Shown here in pieces: positions 41,406-50,847 of a stretch of DNA of 64,000 bases. The position numbers and the translations under genes were made by a program. Origin of the DNA: UBA6183 sp964603255 (GTDB lineage: Bacteria; Bacteroidota; Bacteroidia; UKL13-3); contig CAZRVA010000002.1 of assembly GCA_964603255.1 (NCBI GenBank), positions 1 through 64,000 of the forward strand. The letters are read 5' to 3'. A model generated the notes under the pieces. That model worked only from the letters and a program-made list of their open reading frames with translations. It searched no databases and was not told the origin of the DNA. Every line of letters starts with the position of its first letter. Position 1 is the stretch's first letter.

Positions 41406-42752
41406 ATGAGCAAACGAATAGTAATATTAGGCAGTGGCGAAAGCGGAACAGGCGCAGCAATGCTTGCTAAAAAGCAAGGGTTTGATGTGTTTGTATCTGA
41501 CAAAGGCCTTATACCTGACAACTTTAAAAAAGAGTTGAATGCTATTGGTGTGCCATTTGAAGAAGGCAACCATACCAATGAGTTGGTTTTAAATGCCGAT
41601 GAAATTATTAAAAGCCCTGGCATACCGGATGAAAACCCGCTGGTAACTGCTGCAAGGCAAAAAGGAATTAATGTTATAAACGAATTAGAATTTGCTGCAC
41701 GTTATACCAAGGCTAAAATTATAGGTATTACAGGAACTAACGGCAAAACCACAACAACTAGTTTAGTTTATCACTTATTACAAACCGCAGGATTAGATGT
41801 GGCTTGCGGTGGTAATATTGGAACAAGCCTTGCAAGATTATTAACCGAACGTGATTACGAATATTTAGTTTTAGAAATCAGCAGTTTTCAGTTGGATAAC
41901 ATGTACAATTTTAAAGCTGACATAGCTGTGTTGTGCAACATTACACCCGATCACTTAGACCGTTACCAATATAACCTACAAAATTATGTAGATGCGAAAT
42001 TCCGCATCACACAAAATCAAACCGAAAACGATGTATTTATTTATTGTGCCGAAGATGAGATCACAGTGAATAACATCAATAAATATACTATTCATGCCAA
42101 ACATATTCCATTTGCATATGATAAAAACTTAGCAATTGGCGCACATGTTAGCAACGGTCAAATTATATCAAATATTTCTTCAGAAAATCTAAATCCATTT
42201 ACTATGTATATTAACGAACTAGCACTTAAAGGTCGCCACAATGCCTACAATTCAATGGCGGCTGCCATCATTGGCCAAGTACTAAACATTCGCAAAGAAT
42301 CAATCCGCGAAAGTTTAATCAGCTTCCAAAATGTAGAACATCGCTTAGAAAGCGTAATTACCAGCGGAGGTGTTGAGTACATCAACGATTCTAAAGCAAC
42401 CAACGTAAACTCAACATGGTATGCGCTAGAAAGTATGGAAAAACCAACAGTTTGGATTGCCGGTGGTGTTGACAAAGGCAACGACTACTCTTTATTAAAA
42501 GAGATGGTAAAAGAAAAAGTACGCATTATTGTTTGCTTAGGTTTAGATAACAGAAAATTACATGAGGCATTTGGTGCCGATGTAGACATGATTATCAACA
42601 CCACAAGCATGGCAGAAGCTGTGCATGTAGCAAAACAAATGGCTAAAAAAGGAGAAGCAGTTTTACTTTCTCCGGCTTGTGCATCTTTTGATTTATTTAA
42701 AAACTACGAAGACAGAGGTCGTCAGTTTAAAAAAGCTGTTCGCGATTTGTAA
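41406..42752 (+). CDS. murD: UDP-MurNAc-L-alanine:D-glutamate ligase MurD
   Basis: MurD adds D-glutamate to UDP-MurNAc-L-Ala. The 448-residue protein begins with the Rossmann-like motif ILGSGESGTGAA, has the ATP loop GITGTNGKTTTTSL near residue 109, NITPDHLDRYQYN near 179 and the conserved VEHRLE and NDSKATN segments near 300-316. Between mraY and ftsW in the operon, as in other Bacteroidota. Confidence 0.95.
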   Translation: MSKRIVILGSGESGTGAAMLAKKQGFDVFVSDKGLIPDNFKKELNAIGVPFEEGNHTNELVLNADEIIKSPGIPDENPLVTAARQKGINVINELEFAARYTKAKIIGITGTNGKTTTTSLVYHLLQTAGLDVACGGNIGTSLARLLTERDYEYLVLEISSFQLDNMYNFKADIAVLCNITPDHLDRYQYNLQNYVDAKFRITQNQTENDVFIYCAEDEITVNNINKYTIHAKHIPFAYDKNLAIGAHVSNGQIISNISSENLNPFTMYINELALKGRHNAYNSMAAAIIGQVLNIRKESIRESLISFQNVEHRLESVITSGGVEYINDSKATNVNSTWYALESMEKPTVWIAGGVDKGNDYSLLKEMVKEKVRIIVCLGLDNRKLHEAFGADVDMIINTTSMAEAVHVAKQMAKKGEAVLLSPACASFDLFKNYEDRGRQFKKAVRDL

Positions 42753-42774
42753 TAATTAAGTTGATTAGTGTAGC

Positions 42775-43971
42775 ATGACAACTTGGGAAAAAATTCGTCC
42801 GCGCGGTGACATGTTCATGTGGATGGTCATCTTTATACTCTCTATTTGGGGACTGTTGGCTATTTACAGTAGTACAGGTGCGCTTGCGTATAAAAAGAAT
42901 GGCGGTGCAGTGGAACTTTATCTATTGCAACAAGCCGGACTTTTAACTGCCGGATTTTTTATCATGTTTATTGTGCATTCTATTCACTATAAATACTTCA
43001 TCAGTTTATCAAAATTAGCTATTTGGATTACTTACCCCTTATTAATATACACCTTAATTTTTGGCATTGAAATTAACGGTGCACGTAGATGGATTAATTT
43101 ATTTGGGGTAACTTTTCAAGCGTCTGATTTTGCCAAACTGGCCATTGTAATGTTTGTTACACGAGAGCTTGCACGCAAACAAGATACAATTGATGATTTT
43201 AAAAAAACCTTTTTACCCATACTTGGCCACATTACAGCCATTTGTATTTTAATTGCTCCCGAAAACTTAAGTACAGCAATGGTGCTATTTGCCACTTGCT
43301 TCTTAATTCTGTTTATCGGTAGGGTTAAAATTAAACACCTTGCATTAATAACAGGGGTGGTGATGGTGGCCGGAATTCTATTTTTCACCTTATTATTTGT
43401 TGCTCCCGAAAGTGCTTTAAAAGGCAGGATGCTTACTTGGAAAAACCGTGTTGAATCATTCGGAAAACAAGAAACTGATGCTGATAAAACCTACCAAAAC
43501 GACCACGCAAAAATTGCAATAGCAACAGGTGGCATTTTTGGAAAATTTCCTGGCAATAGTGTAGAACGTAACTTTTTACCCGAAGCCTATTCGGATTTTA
43601 TTTACGCCATTATTGCTGAAGAATATGGTTTGATTGGAGCTTTGGTTATGTTGATGTTGTACATGTTTTTCTTGTACCGAGCCATACGAATTGTGTTGCG
43701 CAGCCCTAAAGCATTTGGAGCACTAATAGCCGTTGGTTTAAGTTTCTCGTTGGTGCTTCAAGCCCTAATAAATATGGCGGTAGCAGTAAACTTATTTCCA
43801 GTTACAGGTTTAACCTTACCATTGGTAAGTAAAGGTGGTACATCCATATTATTAACTTCTGTAGCCTTTGGTGTAATTATGAGTGTAAGCAGATATGTAG
43901 AAGAAGACGAACCAGAAGGAAAAGAAGATTTAAATGTAGAATCAACCCAAAACACCATACAAAGTACATAG
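42775..43971 (+). CDS. ftsW: Septal peptidoglycan polymerase FtsW
   Basis: A SEDS-family glycosyltransferase that polymerises lipid II at the septum with FtsI. The 398-residue protein has about ten membrane helices. Recognisable blocks are IYSSTGALAYKK near residue 24, GINGARRWINL-like segment (EINGARRWINLFGVTFQ) near 99, PENLSTAMVL near 160 and the SEDS core region around FLPEAYSDFIYAIIAEEYGLIG near 262. RodA has the same fold; position next to murD and murG supports FtsW. Confidence 0.93.
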   Translation: MTTWEKIRPRGDMFMWMVIFILSIWGLLAIYSSTGALAYKKNGGAVELYLLQQAGLLTAGFFIMFIVHSIHYKYFISLSKLAIWITYPLLIYTLIFGIEINGARRWINLFGVTFQASDFAKLAIVMFVTRELARKQDTIDDFKKTFLPILGHITAICILIAPENLSTAMVLFATCFLILFIGRVKIKHLALITGVVMVAGILFFTLLFVAPESALKGRMLTWKNRVESFGKQETDADKTYQNDHAKIAIATGGIFGKFPGNSVERNFLPEAYSDFIYAIIAEEYGLIGALVMLMLYMFFLYRAIRIVLRSPKAFGALIAVGLSFSLVLQALINMAVAVNLFPVTGLTLPLVSKGGTSILLTSVAFGVIMSVSRYVEEDEPEGKEDLNVESTQNTIQST

Positions 43972-43973
43972 TT

Positions 43974-45077
43974 ATGATTGATGTAAACAAAAAATACAAA
44001 GTGGTAATAAGCGGTGGCGGAACAGGTGGACACATCTATCCGGCTGTTGCTGTTGCGCAAGGTTTACAGCGTAAACTTCCTAACGTAGAAATTTTATTTG
44101 TTGGTGCCGAGGACCGCATGGAAATGGAAAAAGTTCCGAAGGCGGGATACAAAATAATTGGTTTGTGGATTAGCGGATTTCAACGCAGCTTAAGTCCTAA
44201 AAATTTACTATTCCCATTTAAAGTTTTAAGCAGTGTGATAAAAAGTTTAAACATTATTAAAGAGTTTAAACCCGATGTGGCGATAGGTTTTGGAGGTTAT
44301 GCAAGTGGTGCTATGTTGTATGCGGCTACCTTAAAAAAACTACCAACAGTTATTCACGAGCAAAACTCTTACGCAGGTATTACCAATAAAGTATTAAAAA
44401 ACAGGGTTGATACCATTTGTGTTGCATACGATAACATGAGTAAGTTTTTCCCTGAAAGAAAATTAATCAAAACAGGCAATCCTATTCGTCAGGATTTAAT
44501 GCAAGTAGAAGGTTTAAGAGAACAAGCCTACAAGCACTTTAGCCTATCACCCAATAAAAAAACGGTATTGGTCATTGGTGGTAGTTTAGGTGCAAGAACC
44601 ATTAACGAAAGCATACTTTTGGGATTAAATAAATTTAGCGAAAACGGTGTGCAACTGTTGTGGCAAACAGGTAAAAACTTTGCTGCCGCAAAAGAAGTAA
44701 ACCAACCAGGGGTTAACGTGCAGCAATTTATTTACGAAATGAATTTAGCCTACGCAGTTGCTGATGTCGTAATTTCAAGAGCAGGAGCTTTAAGTATTGC
44801 AGAACTTGCCCAAGTTAAAAAGCCTGTAATATTGGTTCCATCTCCAAACGTTGCAGAAGATCATCAAACAAAAAATGCAATGGCATTGGTAGAGCGAGAA
44901 GCTGCTATATTAGTTAAAGATAATGACGCCAAACAAATACTTGTTGATGAGTGCATGTTGTTAGTTAAAAACGAAGCCAAACAAGTTCAACTTAAAAACA
45001 ACATTACTTCTTTTTCTATGCCTGATGCAGCGGATAGAATTGTGACAGAAGTTTTGCGTGTAATTGAAGAACGTTAA
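43974..45077 (+). CDS. murG: UDP-GlcNAc:lipid I GlcNAc transferase MurG
   Basis: MurG adds GlcNAc to lipid I to give lipid II at the inner face of the membrane. The 367-residue GT28 enzyme has the N-terminal G-loop SGGGTGGHIYPAVAV, FGGYASGAML near residue 103, HEQNSYAG near 121, GGSLGARTIN near 200, SRAGALSIAEL near 263 and PSPNVAEDHQTKNA near 285. Start two bases after the ftsW stop. Confidence 0.96.
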   Translation: MIDVNKKYKVVISGGGTGGHIYPAVAVAQGLQRKLPNVEILFVGAEDRMEMEKVPKAGYKIIGLWISGFQRSLSPKNLLFPFKVLSSVIKSLNIIKEFKPDVAIGFGGYASGAMLYAATLKKLPTVIHEQNSYAGITNKVLKNRVDTICVAYDNMSKFFPERKLIKTGNPIRQDLMQVEGLREQAYKHFSLSPNKKTVLVIGGSLGARTINESILLGLNKFSENGVQLLWQTGKNFAAAKEVNQPGVNVQQFIYEMNLAYAVADVVISRAGALSIAELAQVKKPVILVPSPNVAEDHQTKNAMALVEREAAILVKDNDAKQILVDECMLLVKNEAKQVQLKNNITSFSMPDAADRIVTEVLRVIEER

Positions 45078-45087
45078 AAATTTAAAG

Positions 45088-46494
45088 ATGAATTTTAAAG
45101 ACATAAAACAGGTTTATTTTTTAGGCATTGGCGGCATTGGCATGAGTGCTATTGCAAGGTATTTTAATACCCTAAATATTCCTGTTATGGGCTATGATAA
45201 AACAGAAACCGAGTTAACAAAAGCATTGGTTAACGAAGGCATTAAAGTTCATTATAACGATTTAGGAAGTGAACTTGCCAACTATGGTTTTAATAAAAAT
45301 AACTTGTTGGTGGTACTTACTCCTGCCATCCCAAAAAATCATGAAGAGTTCAATTGGTTCCTACAAAATGAGTTTACCATATTAAAACGCTCGCAGGTTT
45401 TGGGTGTAATTACTGATGCTTACAAAACAGCCGGGATTGCCGGAACTCATGGAAAAACCACCACTTCTACCCTACTCGCTCATGTTTTAAAACAAAGTAA
45501 AGTTGATTGTGCAGCATTTTTAGGTGGCATATCTACCAACTACAACAGCAATTTATTATTACATCACCCAACAGAAAATGTTACATCAACCCAAAACCAA
45601 TTAATGGTGGTTGAGGCTGATGAATTTGACCGTTCGTTTTTAACCTTACATCCTAGTATTGGAGTAATTACTTCAACAGATGCCGATCATTTGGATATTT
45701 ATGGTGAACACGATGCACTAAAAAAATCGTTTGCTGATTATGCCTCACAAGTGCGTGATGTTTTATTTATAAAAAAAGAACTTGATTTATACAACGATTT
45801 AGTAGCCAAAGATCAATCGGGTAGGGTAAAATCATACAGCATAAAACAACAAGCCGATGTGTATGCAAACAACATTAACATAGTTGGCGATACGTATTAT
45901 TTTGATTTACATGCTGGTGATGTAAAACTTGAAAAATTACATTTAGGGATACCAGGATTACATAATGTAGAAAATACAGTTGCAGCCTCAGCAGCAGCTT
46001 TACATGCAGGTGTAAGTGCAGAAGAATTGAAACTTGCTTTAGCATCATTTAAAGGTGTAAAACGCAGGTTTGAATACATCATCAAACAACCTAATTTAGT
46101 TTATATTGATGACTATGCACATCACCCAACAGAGTTAGAAGCCATTATTGGATCGGTAAAAAAAATGTATGCAGGTAAAAATGTATTGGCTATTTTTCAA
46201 CCACATTTATACAGCCGCACACGCGATTTTGTAGATGGATTTGCAGAAAGTCTTTCTTTAGCTGATGAAGTAATTTTATTGGATATCTACCCGGCAAGAG
46301 AATTGCCAATTGAAGGAGTTACATCAAAAATAATTTTTGATAAAATTACGGTGAACAATAAAATACTTTGTAAAAAAGAGGAGTTATTATCTATAATCAA
46401 AACCAAAAACATTGAAGTGATTTTAACACTTGGTGCAGGTGATATTGATACGTTGATAGAACCAATAAAAAACTATTTAAAAACAATTAACTAA
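45088..46494 (+). CDS. murC: UDP-MurNAc:L-alanine ligase MurC
   Basis: MurC adds L-alanine to UDP-MurNAc. The 468-residue protein begins with the nucleotide motif FLGIGGIGMSA, has the ATP loop GTHGKTTTSTLL near residue 119, VEADEFDRSF near 180, TDADHLDIYG near 198 and the end block LGAGDID. A TTG at 45064, inside the end of murG, gives eight more residues; the ATG at 45088 fits the usual start. Follows murG by 10 bp. Confidence 0.94.
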   Translation: MNFKDIKQVYFLGIGGIGMSAIARYFNTLNIPVMGYDKTETELTKALVNEGIKVHYNDLGSELANYGFNKNNLLVVLTPAIPKNHEEFNWFLQNEFTILKRSQVLGVITDAYKTAGIAGTHGKTTTSTLLAHVLKQSKVDCAAFLGGISTNYNSNLLLHHPTENVTSTQNQLMVVEADEFDRSFLTLHPSIGVITSTDADHLDIYGEHDALKKSFADYASQVRDVLFIKKELDLYNDLVAKDQSGRVKSYSIKQQADVYANNINIVGDTYYFDLHAGDVKLEKLHLGIPGLHNVENTVAASAAALHAGVSAEELKLALASFKGVKRRFEYIIKQPNLVYIDDYAHHPTELEAIIGSVKKMYAGKNVLAIFQPHLYSRTRDFVDGFAESLSLADEVILLDIYPARELPIEGVTSKIIFDKITVNNKILCKKEELLSIIKTKNIEVILTLGAGDIDTLIEPIKNYLKTIN

Positions 46495-46502
46495 GTACGT
46501 TA

Positions 46503-47309
46503 ATGGCATTTGATAAACATAAATTTTTAAACAAGGCTAAGAAGATTGGCTATGTAACACTTTGGTTGGTGTTAGTGGCCGGACTTTTTGTGAGTCTTGC
46601 GTTTATCAACAAACAAGAAAAAGCAACAACTTGTACAGAAATAAATGTACATATCGAACCAACCGAAGCAGCCTATTTTGTTGATCGGGAAATGGTGCTA
46701 AAAACCATACGAAAAGATGGTAATGAAAATAAGATAATAGGTATACCTATTAACAGCATTGGAATACCTTGGTTAGAAAATAAACTTCGCAACAATCCGA
46801 TGGTAAAAACTGCACAAGTGTATACAGATATGAACGGTAGGTTAAATATCCACATACAACAACGCAGACCCATTTTACGTGTATTGAATGCTTTTGGTGA
46901 AGGTTTTTACCTTGATGAAGATGGTTTAAAAATGCCCTTATCGCCTGATTACACAGCACATGTACCCGTGGCCAATGGGTTTATATTTGAACATGGTGAA
47001 GGCAGAGACACAGCAAAAACTGAGACTTTACGCCAATTGCATAAGATAGCCACATATGTTGATAAAGATACTTTTTGGAACGCGCAGATAGAACAGATAT
47101 TTGTTACAGCCGAAAGTGAGTTTACGCTTATTCCGAATATAGGCAATCAAACAATACATTTTGGCGATGCTACAGATACTGAAGATAAGTTTAACCGATT
47201 GATGCTCTTTTACAAAGAAGCCATGAATCGAGTAGGCTGGGAAACGTACAGTAGCATTACGGTAAAGTATAAGAATCAAATTGTTTGTAAAAAGAAAAAT
47301 AACCCATAG
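46503..47309 (+). CDS. ftsQ: Cell division protein FtsQ/DivIB
   Basis: A 268-residue bitopic protein with one N-terminal membrane helix (YVTLWLVLVAGLFVSLAFI) and a periplasmic POTRA-like domain (NVHIEPTEAAYFVDREMVLKTI to ITNPMVKTAQVYTDMNGRLNIHIQQRRPILRV in part). FtsQ joins FtsL and FtsB in the divisome. The sequence is typical of Bacteroidota FtsQ, which is weakly conserved; its place between murC and ftsA supports the call. Confidence 0.88.
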   Translation: MAFDKHKFLNKAKKIGYVTLWLVLVAGLFVSLAFINKQEKATTCTEINVHIEPTEAAYFVDREMVLKTIRKDGNENKIIGIPINSIGIPWLENKLRNNPMVKTAQVYTDMNGRLNIHIQQRRPILRVLNAFGEGFYLDEDGLKMPLSPDYTAHVPVANGFIFEHGEGRDTAKTETLRQLHKIATYVDKDTFWNAQIEQIFVTAESEFTLIPNIGNQTIHFGDATDTEDKFNRLMLFYKEAMNRVGWETYSSITVKYKNQIVCKKKNNP

Positions 47310-47314
47310 CTGCC

Positions 47315-48628
47315 ATGGCGCAAATAAGTAAAGTAATAGTAGGATTAGACATTGGAACCACAAAAGTGTGTGCCATTATTGGAGCCAAAAACGAGTTTGG
47401 TAAGGTAGAAGTATTGGGCATGGGAAAAGCTGATTCACTTGGTGTAATCAGAGGTGAAGTGCGCAATATCGACAAAACAGTTAAAGCCATTCGTGAAGCA
47501 ATTGACAAAGCAAAAGCGAGTATGGCCGATAGTAACGTGCGTATTGAAATTAACTCAGTACACGTTGGTATTGCTGGTCAACATATAAAAAGTAAACAAC
47601 ACCGCAATAGCATAAGCCGTAATAACCCCGAGGATGAAATTTCGTTAGAAGAGGTAGTTAATTTTATTAAGGAAACAGAAAAGTTAGCTTTACCTCCGGG
47701 CGATAAAATTATTCATGTATTACCACAAGAATACCAAGTTGATGATTTTACCGATGTGTTTGATCCGGTTGGTATGGCAGGTGTGCGTTTATCAGCAAAC
47801 TTCCACATCATTACAGGCCATGTTGAAGCAATTAAAAACATTAACAAAAGCGTGCATCGTGCAGGCTTAGATGTAGCTGATTTAATACTTGAACCACTAT
47901 CATCGGCAGAAGCGGTACTTACTCCGGAGGAAATGGAAGCAGGTGTTTGTCTGGTTGATATTGGTGGCGGAACAACAGATGTAGCTATTTTCAAAAAAGG
48001 TATCATCAGACATACCGCAGTTATTCCTTTTGGTGGCAACATTATTACCGAAGATGTAGTAGAAGGCTGCCAAGTATTGCGCAATCAGGCCGAGTTATTA
48101 AAAGTTAAATTTGGTTCGGCTGTTGCTGAAGAAAATAAAGAGAACGAAATTGTTTGTATACCAGGTTTCCATGGCCGCCCTCCAAAAGAAGTTTCTATTA
48201 AAAACTTGGCAATGGTTATCCAAGCTCGTGTTGAAGAAATATTTGAATCTGTTTTATACCAGATTAAAAGCTCAGGTTACGAGCGTAAACTTAATGCGGG
48301 TATTGTAATTACAGGTGGTGGCTCACAACTAAAAGACATCAGTAAATTAGTTGAATACGTTACAGGACTTGACACTCGCGTTGGTTATCCAAACGAGCAC
48401 ATTGCAAAATCAATTGTAGATGAAATTAAAAGCCCGATGTACGCAACTGCTGTTGGTTTAGTGCTTAAAGGCTTAAACGAAGGATACGAGGTAGAAATAG
48501 AATCGTTAACAGAAGAAACACAAAATACCAACAATGCCAAACCACAAAAAACAGGAGGTTTTTTAAGCAAGTGGCTTGATAAAGGTAAGCAGTGGTTGAA
48601 CGATGAAGACGATATGAAAGATTTTTAA
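47315..48628 (+). CDS. ftsA: Cell division protein FtsA
   Basis: FtsA is an actin-like ATPase that tethers FtsZ to the membrane. The 437-residue protein starts VGLDIGTTKVCAIIGA, has the 1C insert region typical of FtsA after residue 80, the second phosphate loop VDIGGGTTDVAIF near residue 213 and adenosine motif ITGGGSQLKDI near 334. A short amphipathic-looking C-terminal helix (FLSKWLDKGKQWLND) would insert in the membrane. Confidence 0.95.
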   Translation: MAQISKVIVGLDIGTTKVCAIIGAKNEFGKVEVLGMGKADSLGVIRGEVRNIDKTVKAIREAIDKAKASMADSNVRIEINSVHVGIAGQHIKSKQHRNSISRNNPEDEISLEEVVNFIKETEKLALPPGDKIIHVLPQEYQVDDFTDVFDPVGMAGVRLSANFHIITGHVEAIKNINKSVHRAGLDVADLILEPLSSAEAVLTPEEMEAGVCLVDIGGGTTDVAIFKKGIIRHTAVIPFGGNIITEDVVEGCQVLRNQAELLKVKFGSAVAEENKENEIVCIPGFHGRPPKEVSIKNLAMVIQARVEEIFESVLYQIKSSGYERKLNAGIVITGGGSQLKDISKLVEYVTGLDTRVGYPNEHIAKSIVDEIKSPMYATAVGLVLKGLNEGYEVEIESLTEETQNTNNAKPQKTGGFLSKWLDKGKQWLNDEDDMKDF

Positions 48629-48656
48629 ATTTAAAACCCAGTAAAAATAAACCGAT

Positions 48657-50417
48657 ATGAACGCTTTAAAATTTGATCTTCCAAAAGATAAATCGAGCAT
48701 TATAAAAGTGCTTGGTGTAGGCGGAGGAGGCGGAAATGCCGTTAACCACATGTTTAACCAAGGCATTAAAGGGGTTGATTTTGTTATTTGTAATACCGAT
48801 TTACAAGCGCTTGAAGCTAGCCCGATTCCAAATAAAATTCAACTTGGCGCAAGCTTAACAGCAGGTCTTGGTGCTGGTGCTGATCCTGAGAAAGGACATA
48901 ACAGTGCCATGGAAGCCATTGAAGATATTATTGAAGTATTAGGTGTGAATACCAAAATGCTTTTTGTTACTGCGGGTATGGGCGGTGGTACTGGTACTGG
49001 TGCCGCTCCGGTAATTGCAAAAGCTGCACGCGAACTTGATATTTTAACGGTAGGTATAGTAACCACACCATTTAACTTTGAAGGTAAAAAGCGTAAAAGT
49101 CATGCCGAAGAAGGCATTGAGCAATTAAAACGTAGTGTTGACTGTTTGCTTATTATTAACAACGATAAGATAAAAGACATGTACGGCAATTTGCCAATTC
49201 GTACAGCTTTTAGTCATGCCAACGATATTTTAACCATTGCAGCAAAAGGTATTGCCGAAATTATTACTTACCCTGGTTACATTAACGTGGATTTTGAAGA
49301 CGTTAAAACAGTAATGCGCAACAGTGGTGTAGCATTAATGGGTAGTGCAAGTGCTGAGGGTGAAAACAGGGCTATGGATGCTGTTAAAGGAGCATTGGCT
49401 TCACCATTGTTAAACGATAATCAAATTCATGGAGCTAAAAATATTTTGCTAAATATATCATTTGGTTCAAACGAAGTATTGATGGATGAAATTGATATGA
49501 TATCAAATTTTGTTCAAGATCAAGCAGGGCAAAACGCAGATGTTATTTTTGGTACTTCAATTGATGAAACCTTAGGTGATAAATTAGCTGTAACCATTAT
49601 TTGTACCGGATTTGAAAGTAGGGAAAATAAAATTACATATGCTGCCAACAATGTAATTAAAGAGCCAACCAAACATGTGTTGTACGAAGCGCCAGCTAAG
49701 CCACAAATGATTGTTGCAAACCCTTTAGCCGATATAGTTAAACCTATTGAACCTAAAGCTGAGATTACTCCGGAGCCAATTGTTGAGGTTACTCCAGAAC
49801 CAGTTGCAGTTGTTAATCCTGTTAACGAAGTTCCGGTTATTGAAGAAGAAATTGTTCGATTTGAATTGAAGCTCGAGGAGGATATTGAAGCTCCGGTAAT
49901 TGAAAATAAAGTTGAAGAAGTTCAAACCCCAATTGCTGAGATGGAAGTTGAAGCACCAAAAGCAGAAATCATTCAAGAACCATTCATCAAAACCATTGAA
50001 CCGGTTTTAAATGAAATTGAATTACCTGAGTTAAACGATGAGTTGATTGAAACACCTCCGGCAAACTACAACAACACTTTTGTAAATGAGGTTGAAGAAA
50101 ATGTTACTAATGATTTTGAAGAAGAATTTGACTTCGAAATGAAAGAAGAAACTTCATCAACCAACACAGAACAAGAAGAACGTATTAAACAAAGCATTGC
50201 TCGTTTAAAGAAAATAAAAGAATTAAACTTACAAATTAACACACCTGTAGGTTTAAGGGATTTAGAAAAAGAGCCTGCCTACGTGCGCAGACAAAAGAAA
50301 CTAAATGAAGTACCACATTCGTCAGAAAACGCAGTATCTCGTTTAAGTTTATTTGATGATGGTACCAACAATGGAATCAGAACCAACAACAGTTTTTTGC
50401 ATGATAATGTAGATTAA
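48657..50417 (+). CDS. ftsZ: Cell division protein FtsZ
   Basis: FtsZ is the tubulin-like GTPase of the Z-ring. The 586-residue protein has VLGVGGGGGNAVNHM near residue 20, the GTP tubulin signature GGGTGTGAAPVIA near 106, and T7 loop region NVDFEDVKTVM near 209. After the globular part (about residue 320) comes a long acidic, PEP-rich linker of 230 residues and a conserved C-terminal tail ending NNSFLHDNVD. Long linkers are usual in this phylum. The gene closes the dcw cluster and is followed by a strong terminator. Confidence 0.97.
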   Translation: MNALKFDLPKDKSSIIKVLGVGGGGGNAVNHMFNQGIKGVDFVICNTDLQALEASPIPNKIQLGASLTAGLGAGADPEKGHNSAMEAIEDIIEVLGVNTKMLFVTAGMGGGTGTGAAPVIAKAARELDILTVGIVTTPFNFEGKKRKSHAEEGIEQLKRSVDCLLIINNDKIKDMYGNLPIRTAFSHANDILTIAAKGIAEIITYPGYINVDFEDVKTVMRNSGVALMGSASAEGENRAMDAVKGALASPLLNDNQIHGAKNILLNISFGSNEVLMDEIDMISNFVQDQAGQNADVIFGTSIDETLGDKLAVTIICTGFESRENKITYAANNVIKEPTKHVLYEAPAKPQMIVANPLADIVKPIEPKAEITPEPIVEVTPEPVAVVNPVNEVPVIEEEIVRFELKLEEDIEAPVIENKVEEVQTPIAEMEVEAPKAEIIQEPFIKTIEPVLNEIELPELNDELIETPPANYNNTFVNEVEENVTNDFEEEFDFEMKEETSSTNTEQEERIKQSIARLKKIKELNLQINTPVGLRDLEKEPAYVRRQKKLNEVPHSSENAVSRLSLFDDGTNNGIRTNNSFLHDNVD

Positions 50418-50440
50418 TGTAAAACATAACTACCTATAAA

Positions 50441-50477
50441 AATCCCCAAATTGAAGTTTCAGTTTGGGGATTTTTTA
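50441..50477 (+). terminator. Terminator after ftsZ
   Basis: Arms AAATCCCCAAA (50441-50451) and TTTGGGGATTT (50464-50474), perfect, twelve-base loop, with the T-run through 50477. Ends the dcw operon. Confidence 0.9.
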
Positions 50478-50847
50478 TGCCCAAAATTTCGTAATTCAGT
50501 TACAAACGGATTTTGTTAGAGTATAACAAGAACCTAAACTCCTGTCAAACACAAACATCAAAACATTTTACAAGTATTATAGGTTAAACAGCAAAACAAA
50601 TTAGCTAACCGAAACTTAACCGTTTAGTAACGACTATTAGTATCATTAGCCAATACATTTGTGAGTTGAGAGCTAAATGTAATTTACCAAAATAGTTTAA
50701 AACAAGATTAAAAGGCCAACGTGTTTATACAGTTAAATATGCTTTATAAATAAATACATAGCAACTTAAACTTAAAAAAAGTAAATTGCTATTTACATCA
50801 ACCCTACAAATAAAATAATTGATTTCAAGCATATTAACAGTTTAAAC
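50478..50847. other. Long AT-rich spacer upstream of the 1905-aa cargo gene
   Basis: This 370-base stretch has no gene that I can support. It holds an isolated TAnnTTTG word (TACATTTG, 50654-50661) with no convincing TTTG partner, and an inverted repeat ATAGCAA (50758-50764) / TTGCTAT (50786-50792) 55 bases before the ATG. A long leader or a regulated promoter is likely, but the sequence does not show which. Confidence 0.5.

Noticed and set aside
50478..50847. Small gene or RNA gene in the spacer
   Set aside because: No open frame with a start signal and no recognisable stable RNA fold was found beyond one weak inverted repeat.
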